Part shown: piece by piece, positions 6,368-14,055 of the stretch
How positions within the stretch are numbered: position 1 is the first letter of the stretch
How the letters are laid out: the number at the start of each line of letters is the position of its first letter
Assembly: GCA_036391215.1 (NCBI GenBank)
Contig: DASWAI010000121.1
Location: 1 to 18,939 of the forward strand
Direction of reading: 5' to 3'
DNA length: 18,939 nucleotides
Origin: DASQPE01 sp036391215
GTDB lineage: Bacteria; Gemmatimonadota; Gemmatimonadetes; Gemmatimonadales; GWC2-71-9
Notes under the pieces: model-generated
Seen by the model: only the letters and a program-made list of their open reading frames with translations
Told to the model about the DNA's origin: nothing
Database searches by the model: none
Translations under genes and position numbers: made by a program

Positions 6368-9016
6368 GTGCGTCGCTCGCCCACCGTCCTTGCCTCTCTC
6401 GCCGGCTTCCTCCTCGCCGTCGCCGCTCCGCTCGCCGCCCAGCTCGAGCCGCCCTCTGGCGGCGGCGTCGTCGCGCTCGAGCACCAGCTCCGGATGCTGG
6501 GCCACTACAAGCGCGTGCTCGTCATCGGCGCCCACCCGGACGACGAGGATACCGAGCTCCTCACGGAGCTCGTGCGCGGCGAGGGCGCGGAGGCGGCGTA
6601 TCTCTCGCTCAACCGCGGGGAGGGCGGCCAGAACGTCATCGGCCCGGAGCTGGGCGAGGGCCTCGGGCTCCTCCGTACGGAAGAGCTGCTCGCCGCGCGC
6701 CGGCTGGATGGCGCGCGCCAGTTCTTCACCCGCGCGTACGACTTCGGCTTCTCCAAGACGGAAGCCGAAACCTGGACCCACTGGCCGCGCGACTCGGTGC
6801 TCAAGGACGTGGTGCGCATCGTGCGGCGGTTCCGGCCCCAGATCGTCGTGTCGATCTTCAGCGGGACGCCCAGGGACGGGCACGGGCAGCACCAGGCCGC
6901 GGGCTGGGCGGCGCGAGAGGCCTTCCGCATCGCGGGCGACGCGACCCGGTTTCCCGAGCTGGCCGCCGAAGGGCTCAAGCCGTGGACTCCGCTCAAGCTT
7001 TACCAGAGCACCCGGTTCGACAGCGCCGCCACCACGCTGGTGATTCAGGGCGGCGTGCTCGATTCGGCGGTTGGCAAATCGTATCACCAGATCGCGATGG
7101 CCGGCCGCAGCCTGCATCGCTCCCAGGACATGGGCCAGCTGCAGCAACTCGGCCCCTCGGTGATCCGGCTTCGCCTGGTGCAGGACCGCACCGGCCGGGA
7201 CGCGGGCGGCCTCTGGTCGGGGATCGATACCACGCTCGCGGGCATGGCCGCGGTCGCCGGCCCCGGAAGCGCGTCGCCCGCGTTGTGGGACTCACTCGCC
7301 GCGGCGCTCGAGGGATTCCGGCGCACGCGGGCGCCGGCGCTCACCGAAACGCTCGACCGGTTCGCCGCCGCGCTGCCCCGGACCGGCGGGGAGGACCAGG
7401 TGCGCGTGGGCGTGGCCACGCCCGAGCAGTGGGACCAACTCACTCATCTCCAGCGCGCGATCCAGCTCTCGTCCGGCGTCGTCTGCGACGCGGTGGCCGA
7501 CGACCAGCGGGTCGTGCCGGGGCAGGTGCTCCAGGTGGCGGCCACGTGCTGGAACGCCGGGTCCCAGCCCGTGACGGTGCCGCTCGTGGTGGTGCGGGGG
7601 AACGGCGAGTGGCCCTGGCTCCGCCAGTCCCAGGACGGCGCCACGATCGCGCCGGGCACCGTCGCCACCTGGACGTTCGACGTCACGATCCCGGATACCG
7701 CGGCCCCGACCCGCCCCTACTTCCTCGACCACCCGCGCGACGGCGATCTCTACGTCTGGCCCGCCGCGCCGGCCGAGGTGCTGGGAACGCCGTTCGAGGA
7801 CCCGCTCATGACCGCCGAGTTCGGCGCGGACATCGAGCCTCGTGAGGTCACGTTCCGCTACCGGAGCCCGACGGCCGGCGAGGTGCGCCGGCCGATCATG
7901 GTCGTCCCCCGGATAGACGTGAAGCTCGACCCCGATACGCTGGTCTGGCCCGCCGCCGGCCGGCTCGCCCGGCGGTTCACCGTCACGCTGACTCACGGCG
8001 CGCGGGACACCACCGAGGGAGCGGTGCGGCTGGCGGCGCCGGCCGGGTGGAGTGTGGGGCAGCCGCAGCCCTTCAGCTTCAGCCGGGAGGACGAGAGCCG
8101 ATCGTTCACGTTCGACGTCCGCCCGCCGGCGGCGGTGCGCAGCGGCAGCATCGGCATTCGGGCGGAGGCCCGGGATCGCGCGGAGCGGACATACGATGCC
8201 GGCGTCTTCGTCGTGGACTATCCGCACATCCGGCCCCGGCCGTACGTGCGGAAGGCGGCCGCAAGCGTGCGGGTGGCGCCGCTGGCGTTGCCGCGGCTTG
8301 CCCGCATCGGTTACGTCCGGGGCGCGGCGGACCGGGTCCCCGAGGCGCTGCGAAGCGTCGGGCTCCCGCTGACGCTCCTCGACGCGGCGGCGCTCGAGCG
8401 CGGCGACCTCTCCCGCTACGACGCGATCGTGGTCGGCAGCCGCGCCTACGAGACCGAGCCCGCGCTCGTCAGCTCCAACCGCCGGCTGCTCGACTACGCC
8501 CGCCGGGGCGGGCTCGTGATCGTTCAGTATCAGCAGTACGGCTTCTTCACCCGAGGCTACGCACCCTATCCGATGACGGTGGGCGGGCAGCCGCTCCGGC
8601 TCGACGTCGTGACTCGGACCGGGACCTTGGCGCAACCCGGGAGTCCGGCGCTCCGAGCGGGACCACCGGTGACCCATGACCGCGTCACCGACGAGACGGC
8701 GCCGGTCAGGATCCTCGTGCCGGCGCACCCGGTGTTCCGCGTGCCCAACCGGATCGGCCCGGAAGATTGGGCGGGCTGGGTGCAGGAGCGGGGGCTCTAC
8801 TTCGCGCACTCCTGGGATCGGGCCTACGCGCCGTTGCTGGAGACGCACGACCCGGGCGAGGGCCCGCTCGAGGGAGGTCTTCTGGTGGCGCGCGTGGGCA
8901 AGGGCACGTACGTGTACACGGGCCTCGCCTTCTTCCGCGAGCTGCCCGCGGGCGTGCCGGGCGCGTACCGGCTCTTCGCCAACCTCCTCGCGCTCGCCGC
9001 GTCGCGGCCTCATTGA
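6368..9016 (+). CDS. Secreted PIG-L (LmbE) family deacetylase with C-terminal NEW3-like and amidotransferase-like domains
   Basis: An 882-residue exported protein. A signal peptide (about 1-25, ending PLAAQ) is followed by a PIG-L/LmbE domain at about 48-210. AHPDDE at 55-60 supplies the likely zinc ligands His56 and Asp59 and catalytic Asp58, and HGQH (172-175) supplies the third ligand His175, as in MshB. Family members remove acetyl groups from N-acetylglucosaminyl compounds using zinc. Residues about 510-606 look like a NEW3/CARDB-type beta-sandwich. Residues about 645-882 (RYDAIVVGSRAYETEPAL, then RGGLVIVQYQQYG) resemble a class-I glutamine amidotransferase/ThuA-like fold without an evident catalytic Cys. 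The GTG at 6368 is chosen because it gives a complete signal peptide. The stop overlaps the next start by 4 nt (TTGA). The real substrate is unknown; a cell-envelope or extracellular amino sugar is plausible. Confidence 0.9.
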   Translation: MRRSPTVLASLAGFLLAVAAPLAAQLEPPSGGGVVALEHQLRMLGHYKRVLVIGAHPDDEDTELLTELVRGEGAEAAYLSLNRGEGGQNVIGPELGEGLGLLRTEELLAARRLDGARQFFTRAYDFGFSKTEAETWTHWPRDSVLKDVVRIVRRFRPQIVVSIFSGTPRDGHGQHQAAGWAAREAFRIAGDATRFPELAAEGLKPWTPLKLYQSTRFDSAATTLVIQGGVLDSAVGKSYHQIAMAGRSLHRSQDMGQLQQLGPSVIRLRLVQDRTGRDAGGLWSGIDTTLAGMAAVAGPGSASPALWDSLAAALEGFRRTRAPALTETLDRFAAALPRTGGEDQVRVGVATPEQWDQLTHLQRAIQLSSGVVCDAVADDQRVVPGQVLQVAATCWNAGSQPVTVPLVVVRGNGEWPWLRQSQDGATIAPGTVATWTFDVTIPDTAAPTRPYFLDHPRDGDLYVWPAAPAEVLGTPFEDPLMTAEFGADIEPREVTFRYRSPTAGEVRRPIMVVPRIDVKLDPDTLVWPAAGRLARRFTVTLTHGARDTTEGAVRLAAPAGWSVGQPQPFSFSREDESRSFTFDVRPPAAVRSGSIGIRAEARDRAERTYDAGVFVVDYPHIRPRPYVRKAAASVRVAPLALPRLARIGYVRGAADRVPEALRSVGLPLTLLDAAALERGDLSRYDAIVVGSRAYETEPALVSSNRRLLDYARRGGLVIVQYQQYGFFTRGYAPYPMTVGGQPLRLDVVTRTGTLAQPGSPALRAGPPVTHDRVTDETAPVRILVPAHPVFRVPNRIGPEDWAGWVQERGLYFAHSWDRAYAPLLETHDPGEGPLEGGLLVARVGKGTYVYTGLAFFRELPAGVPGAYRLFANLLALAASRPH

Positions 9017-10053
9017 CCCGACCCGCCGCATCGCGCTGGCTCGTTCGGGGCGCGCTCGGGCTCGCGCTGGCGGCCTGCGCCGGCGATGGACGGACGCCCC
9101 TCCTCCTGTACTCGCCCCACGGCCGGGACCAGCTCACCCTGCTGGAGCATGCGTTCGAACGGCACCATCCGGACATCGACGTGCGCTGGCTCGACATGGG
9201 AAGCCAGGAGATCCTGGACCGCCTCCGGTTCGAGCGGGTCAACCCGCAGGCCGACGTTTGGTTCGGCGGACCCACGACGCTCTTCGATCGCGGGGTCCGC
9301 GATTCGCTGCTGGCGCCCTACCGTCCCGCCTGGGCCCCCAGGGTCGGCCCCGAAGGGGTCGGGCCGGACGATCTCTACTACCCGGCGTACCGCACCCCCG
9401 CGGTGATCGCCTTCAACAGCCGGGCGGTGAGCCGGGCCGAGGCGCCCCGGGACTGGGACGAGATCCTGGAGCCCCGGTGGCGCGATCAAGTCCTGATCCG
9501 GGACCCCATGGCGAGCGGAACGATGCGCGCCATCTGGGGGTTGATCATCGAGCGGAGCCTCCAGACCACCGGTGACACCGCGGCGGGCATGGCCTGGCTC
9601 CGCCGGCTCGATGCGCAGACGCGCACCTACACCCTGAATCCCGCCGTGCTCGACGCGAAGCTCGCCCGGCAGGAAGGGCTCGTGACGCTCTGGGACCTGC
9701 CCGACATCCTCATCAGCCGGTCCAAGGGCCTCCCGTTCGACTACGTCTTTCCCAGGAGCGGAACCGTCGTGATCGATGACGCCATCGGTCTGGTTCGCGG
9801 GAGCCGTCACCCCGCCGCCGCCAAGGCGTTCATCGACTTCGTGGGGAGCGAGGAGGGGCAGCTGCTCGCCGCGCGTGCGGTGTACCGCCTGCCGGCGCGC
9901 GACGACCTCCCGCCCGACTCGGTGCCGGCATGGGTCGCCGAGGTGGAGCGGGAGATGGTGGTCGCGAAGGTGGACTGGCCCCTGCTCGCGCGGGAGGGCC
10001 CCGCCTGGATGAGCTACTGGGACCGGCACGTGCGCGGATCGGGGCGCCGGTGA
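9013..10053 (+). CDS. ABC transporter solute-binding lipoprotein (FbpA/AfuA-like)
   Basis: A 346-residue extracytoplasmic binding protein. The short signal peptide ends in the lipobox LAAC with Cys22, so it should be lipid-anchored. The mature protein starts with the strand LLLYSPHGRDQLTLLEHAFE, like YSxR starts in the ferric-iron/2-aminoethylphosphonate binding-protein group. Other family blocks are NPQADVWFGGPTTLFDRG, RTPAVIAFNSRAV, and the C-terminal FPRSGTVVIDDAIGLVRGS and KAFIDFVGSEEGQ. I chose the TTG at 9013 because it is the only in-frame start giving a proper lipoprotein signal and it overlaps the deacetylase stop (TTGA). Where FbpA has its iron-binding tyrosine pair, this protein has VTLWDLPDILISR (224-236) with no tyrosine, so ferric iron is not assured. 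Its stop overlaps the ATPase GTG. Confidence 0.88.
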   Translation: MTRPAASRWLVRGALGLALAACAGDGRTPLLLYSPHGRDQLTLLEHAFERHHPDIDVRWLDMGSQEILDRLRFERVNPQADVWFGGPTTLFDRGVRDSLLAPYRPAWAPRVGPEGVGPDDLYYPAYRTPAVIAFNSRAVSRAEAPRDWDEILEPRWRDQVLIRDPMASGTMRAIWGLIIERSLQTTGDTAAGMAWLRRLDAQTRTYTLNPAVLDAKLARQEGLVTLWDLPDILISRSKGLPFDYVFPRSGTVVIDDAIGLVRGSRHPAAAKAFIDFVGSEEGQLLAARAVYRLPARDDLPPDSVPAWVAEVEREMVVAKVDWPLLAREGPAWMSYWDRHVRGSGRR

Positions 10054-11135
10054 GCGCGTTCCTCGAGCTCGACGGCCTGACCCGGCGCTTCGGCGGCACG
10101 GCGGCGGTGGAGGTCGTCTCGCTGACGATCGGCCGGGGCGAGGTGCTCGCGCTCCTCGGGCCGAGCGGGAGCGGCAAGACGACTACGCTCCGGCTGCTCG
10201 CCGGGTTCGAGATCCCCGACGCGGGCCGTGTGGTCGTCGATGGGCTCGATGTCACCCGGGCGCCGCCGGTCGCGCGGCGGTTCGGCATGGTGTTCCAGCA
10301 CTACGCGCTCTTCCCGCACCTGGACGTGCGGGGCAATGTCGCCTTCGGACTGGAGTCGCTCGGCGTCGCGGCGCCGGAGCTGGACCGCCGGGTGGCCGCC
10401 GCACTCGAGCTGGTGGACCTTCGCGGGTTCGAGCGGCGCCGGATCGCGCAGCTCTCGGGCGGGCAGCAGCAGCGGGTGGCGCTCGCCCGGGCGCTGGCGC
10501 CGGAGCCGCGGGTGCTTCTCTTGGACGAGCCGCTCTCGAACCTGGATCCCGCGCTCCGCGAGCGCACGCGCCGGGAACTGCACGACCTGATCCGCCGCAT
10601 CGGCATCACGACGGTGCTGGTGACCCACGAGCAGGAGGAAGCGTTCGACCTCGGCGACCGCGTCGCGGTCCTTCGGAGCGGGCGGCTGGAGCAGGTGGGC
10701 ACGCCGGACGAGCTCTACAGCGCGCCGGCCAATCCGTTCGTCGCGGGCTTCGTGGGACGGGCCTCGAGCATCGAAGCGGTTGTCGTGGCGCTCCTGGAAG
10801 GCGGGATTCGCGTCCGCGTCGAAGGCGTCGAGTGGGGGGTGCCGGCGGACGCCGGGGTGCAGCGCGGGCTGGCCGTGGGCCAGCGGGTCCGGGCGCTCCT
10901 GCGCCCGGAGGCGGTCTGGATGGCGCGGCCGGAGCCGGGCACGCTCCGCGCCGTCGTGGAAGCCCGCCGGTTCGCCGGCGCCACGTCGTTGTTCGTGGTG
11001 CGGACGGATCTGGGCACCGTGCTCGAGGTGAGCGGGCCCAGCCGGGCGATCGCCGTCGGGGAGCGCGTGGGACTGGTCCCGAGCCGCCGGGCGGGCGGCG
11101 GCATCCACCTCTTCCCCTGGGAGGCCGGCGGATGA
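10050..11135 (+). CDS. ABC transporter ATP-binding protein (FbpC/PotA-like)
   Basis: A 361-residue ATPase that powers import through the permease encoded next. Walker A GPSGSGKT is at 37-44, Q-loop Gln83 in VFQHYALFPH, signature LSGGQQQR at 135-142, Walker B VLLLDEP at 155-161, D-loop SNLD after it and switch His193 (VTHEQEEA). The C-terminal third (about 235-355) is a TOBE-type regulatory domain, as in the CUT1/FbpC/PotA subfamily. The GTG at 10050 overlaps the preceding stop codon (GTGA) and starts the protein directly at the nucleotide-binding domain. A much longer in-frame reading back to 9930 would run inside the upstream gene. The stop overlaps the permease ATG. Confidence 0.95.
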   Translation: MSAFLELDGLTRRFGGTAAVEVVSLTIGRGEVLALLGPSGSGKTTTLRLLAGFEIPDAGRVVVDGLDVTRAPPVARRFGMVFQHYALFPHLDVRGNVAFGLESLGVAAPELDRRVAAALELVDLRGFERRRIAQLSGGQQQRVALARALAPEPRVLLLDEPLSNLDPALRERTRRELHDLIRRIGITTVLVTHEQEEAFDLGDRVAVLRSGRLEQVGTPDELYSAPANPFVAGFVGRASSIEAVVVALLEGGIRVRVEGVEWGVPADAGVQRGLAVGQRVRALLRPEAVWMARPEPGTLRAVVEARRFAGATSLFVVRTDLGTVLEVSGPSRAIAVGERVGLVPSRRAGGGIHLFPWEAGG

Positions 11136-12802
11136 GCGGGCCGACCGGCGGCGCGGGGCGGCGGAGCCAGCTGCTCGCCTGGGCGCTCCTGCTCGCGCTC
11201 GCGTGGCTGATCGTCTATCCCCTCGGTCTGGTGCTCCGCGACGCGGTCCACTCCGGCGGCGGCTGGACCCTCGCCTACGTCCGCCAGTTTCTCCGCCGGC
11301 CGACCGAGTGGGAGGCCCTCTGGGGCAGCCTCTGGATCTCGGTCGCCAGCGTCGGGCTGGCTGGGATGATCGGCATCCCGCTCGCGGTGCTGGTGACGCG
11401 GTACGACTTTCCCGGCCGCCGGATGCTGGCCGGGGTCATCGCGCTGCCCGCGGTGCTGCCGCCCCTCGTCGGCGTGGTCGCCTTCCTGTTCCTCTACGGC
11501 GAGTCCGGGTTCGTGGCCCGGGCGGTGCAGGCCCTCTTGCGGCTCGACGAGGCGCCGTGGCGCCTGGAGGGCGCGGCCGCGGTCCTCCTGGTCCACGCCT
11601 ACTCGATGTACGTCTACTTCTACCTGTTCACCCGGGCCGCGCTGCTGTCGCTCGACGGGTCGATGCTGGAAGCGGCCGCGAGCCTCGGCGCCGGGCGCTG
11701 GCGCACCATCCGCCGGGTGGTCTTCCCGGCGCTCAAGCCGGCGCTCGCGGCAGGCGCCCTGCTCACGTTCATGACCTCGCTGGCCTCGTTCAGCGCGCCC
11801 TACGTGTTCGGCGGCGGCTTCCGGGTGATGACGACGCAGATCGTCTCCACCCGGCTGAACGGCGAGACCGCGCTCGCCATGGTGGAGACCGTGTCGCTCA
11901 CCCTGCTGGCGCTGCTCGCGCTGGTGGTCTTCCGCGGCGCGGAGCGCGACCTGGGCGGCAGCAAGGGCACGCCGCCCGCGCCGGCGCGGCTTCGAAGCGC
12001 CTGGCTTCGCCGGGGGATCGCGACGCTGGCCTGGGGTCTGGGAATCGTGCTGCTGCTGCCGCATCTCACCCTGCTGGTGGTCTCCTTCGTGCCGCTCGGA
12101 ACCTGGACCACCGAGGCGGTCCCGCCGGCCTGGACGCTCGCCAACTACGCTACGCTGGTGCGCGATCCCGTCCGGCTCCGGCCGCTGCTCAACAGCCTCT
12201 GGCTCGCCACCGCCGCTACGGTCGCGTCGGTCGCCATCTCGATCCTGGCGGCCGCGCTGGTCGTCCGGCGCCGGGTGCGGGGCAGGCGCCTGCTCGAGGG
12301 CCTCCTGGCCCTCCCGTGGGCGGTGCCGGGCACGGTGTTCGCAATCGCGCTGGCCACGGCGTTCAGCGTGTACGCCCCCTGGACCGGGCGGGTCATCCTC
12401 GTCGGGACGATCTGGATCCTTCCGCTCGCGTATCTCGTACGGAACCTGCCCCTCACCAGCCGGGCCACCCTGGCGGGCTTCCGCGGGCTCGATCCTTCGC
12501 TGGACGAGGCCGCGGCCTCGCTCGGCGCCGGCCGGTGGCGCACGCTGCGGGCCGTGACCGTGCCGCTGCTCCGTCCGTCGCTCGTGGCGGGGGCCACGCT
12601 CGCGTTCGTCACCGCGCTCGGAGATTTCGTGACCTCGATCGTGCTCTACACCTACGACACCCGGCCCATCTCGCTGGAGTTGCTCGGGAGCCTGCGCCAG
12701 GCCGATGTCGGCGTGGCCGCGGCGTACGGCGTGGTGCTCATGGCGGTGAGCGCGCTGGTCTTCGCGCTGGGGACGGGGCGGGGCGGGAGCGGCATCGCAT
12801 GA
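11132..12802 (+). CDS. ABC transporter permease, two membrane domains fused in one chain (FbpB-like)
   Basis: A 556-residue inner-membrane permease with two BPD_transp_1 domains in tandem, so one polypeptide can form the whole translocation pore. Each half carries the EAA loop that docks the ATPase: EAAASLGAGRWRTIRRVVFP from Glu180 and EAAASLGAGRWRTLRAVTVP from Glu459, 279 residues apart. A charged linker at about 270-295 joins the halves. This fused design is typical of FbpB-type ferric-iron, thiamine and some phosphonate importers. The ATG at 11132 overlaps the ATPase stop (ATGA) and is preceded by GGGAGG. The gene in turn overlaps the MFS gene by 4 nt. Confidence 0.95.
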   Translation: MSGPTGGAGRRSQLLAWALLLALAWLIVYPLGLVLRDAVHSGGGWTLAYVRQFLRRPTEWEALWGSLWISVASVGLAGMIGIPLAVLVTRYDFPGRRMLAGVIALPAVLPPLVGVVAFLFLYGESGFVARAVQALLRLDEAPWRLEGAAAVLLVHAYSMYVYFYLFTRAALLSLDGSMLEAAASLGAGRWRTIRRVVFPALKPALAAGALLTFMTSLASFSAPYVFGGGFRVMTTQIVSTRLNGETALAMVETVSLTLLALLALVVFRGAERDLGGSKGTPPAPARLRSAWLRRGIATLAWGLGIVLLLPHLTLLVVSFVPLGTWTTEAVPPAWTLANYATLVRDPVRLRPLLNSLWLATAATVASVAISILAAALVVRRRVRGRRLLEGLLALPWAVPGTVFAIALATAFSVYAPWTGRVILVGTIWILPLAYLVRNLPLTSRATLAGFRGLDPSLDEAAASLGAGRWRTLRAVTVPLLRPSLVAGATLAFVTALGDFVTSIVLYTYDTRPISLELLGSLRQADVGVAAAYGVVLMAVSALVFALGTGRGGSGIA

Positions 12803-14040
12803 CCGCGACGGCCTCCCGCAACGACCAGCTCCGCCGCCTCGGGGTCCTGATCGCGATCGCGTTCGTGGACATGGTCGGCTTCATGCTCGTGCTGCCGCTC
12901 CTCCCGTTCTACGCGCTCGACCTGCACGCGACCCCGTTCCAGATCGGCCTCATCTACTCGGCGTTCTCGATCGCGCAGATCATGTCGGCGCCCGTATGGG
13001 GCCGGGTCTCGGACCGCTACGGCCGCCGGCCGGCGCTGCTCATCGGGCTCCTCGCGGCCGCGGCGGCATACGTCGTGTTCGGGTTTGCCGACTCGCTCTG
13101 GCTGCTCTTCGCCTCGCGGTTCGTGCAGGGGGCCGGGGGCGGGACCACGGGCGTGGCCCAGGCGTACGTCGCGGACACCGTCGAGCCCTCGCAACGGGCG
13201 CGGGCGCTGGGCTGGCTCTCCTCTGCGACGGCGGCGGCGATGGTCATCGGGCCCGTGATCGGGACGCTGGGCGGCCGGCTGGGCCAGCGGGCGCCGGGCC
13301 TGATCGCCGCGGCGCTCTGCGTGGCGAACGCGGCGTTCGCGTACTACTGGCTGCCGGAGTCGCGCCGGAAGGACGGGTCCGGGGCGCACGCCCCGGTGCA
13401 GAAGCCGCTCTGGCAGCCCGGCTGGCAGGCGATCCGGCACCCGACCCGCCCGGTGGCCCGGCTGCTCTGGATCTACGGGGTGGGCATGCTGGCGTTCAGC
13501 TCGCTCACGGCGGTGCTGCCGCTCTTTCTCAACGCCGAGTTCCACGTCACTGAGCGGACGTTCGGCTACTTCCTCACCTACTTCGGCGTGCTCTCGATCA
13601 TCATGCGGGTGATCCTGCTCGGGCCGATCGTGGAGCGGGTGGGCGAGCTATGGACGATGCGGCTCGGCTGTCTCTCGCTCATCGTCGGCTGCGCCGCCTA
13701 TCCGCTCGTGTCCGATCTCCGGGTGCTCGCGGCCGTCGTGATGCCGCTCGTCCCCATCGGGACCGCGTTGCTCTTCCCGTCCACCACGTCCCTGCTCTCG
13801 GGACGGACGGCGAGGAGCGAGCTCGGCACCGTGATGGGCGTCGCGCAGACCTTCGCCGGTCTTGCCCGGGTGGCGGCGCCGCTCATGGCGACCGCCGCGT
13901 TCCAGAACCTCGGACACCCGGCCCCTTTCTTCATTGCCGGCGGGATCGTCGCGCTGGTGGGCCTGCTGGCCTTCCGGGTCGAGGTGCAGCCGCCTACCCT
14001 CAACACGGCGGCGGCGCAGGCACCCGAGACCCCGGCGTAA
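12799..14040 (+). CDS. Major facilitator superfamily transporter (DHA1/TetA-like)
   Basis: A 413-residue secondary transporter with about 12 membrane segments. Segment 1 (AIAFVDMVGFMLVLPLLPFY) and motif A in the 2-3 loop (GRVSDRYGRRP, 68-78) are typical of the drug:proton antiporter DHA1 group that includes TetA-like pumps. The segment 4-5 region has RFVQGAGGGTTGVAQAYVAD and later VIGPVIGTLGG, resembling the antiporter motif C. The central loop after about residue 187 contains the palindrome noted at 13379-13396. The ATG overlaps the permease stop (ATGA), so it is translationally coupled to the ABC genes. The exported compound cannot be read from the sequence. Confidence 0.92.
   Translation: MTATASRNDQLRRLGVLIAIAFVDMVGFMLVLPLLPFYALDLHATPFQIGLIYSAFSIAQIMSAPVWGRVSDRYGRRPALLIGLLAAAAAYVVFGFADSLWLLFASRFVQGAGGGTTGVAQAYVADTVEPSQRARALGWLSSATAAAMVIGPVIGTLGGRLGQRAPGLIAAALCVANAAFAYYWLPESRRKDGSGAHAPVQKPLWQPGWQAIRHPTRPVARLLWIYGVGMLAFSSLTAVLPLFLNAEFHVTERTFGYFLTYFGVLSIIMRVILLGPIVERVGELWTMRLGCLSLIVGCAAYPLVSDLRVLAAVVMPLVPIGTALLFPSTTSLLSGRTARSELGTVMGVAQTFAGLARVAAPLMATAAFQNLGHPAPFFIAGGIVALVGLLAFRVEVQPPTLNTAAAQAPETPA
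13379..13396. repeat. 18-bp near-palindrome, copy 2, inside the MFS gene
   Basis: CCGGGGCGCACGCCCCGG is the exact reverse complement of the motif at 5679-5696. It lies within the coding sequence at about residues 194-200 (SGAHAPV), in the predicted cytoplasmic loop between the two six-helix halves of the transporter. Confidence 0.6.
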
Positions 14041-14055
14041 CTCGAGGAGGGGCGC

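Noticed and set aside
8767..9012. Upstream extension of the solute-binding protein
   Set aside because: It overlaps the conserved end of the deacetylase, has no family similarity and would bury the lipoprotein signal.
9930..10049. Upstream extension of the ABC ATPase
   Set aside because: It overlaps the end of the binding-protein gene; the GTG at 10050 gives the normal family N-terminus.
12799..14040. Tetracycline resistance gene
   Set aside because: It resembles the TetA branch only at the DHA1 level (segment 1 and motif A). There is no TetR-type regulator nearby and it is coupled to ABC importer genes.
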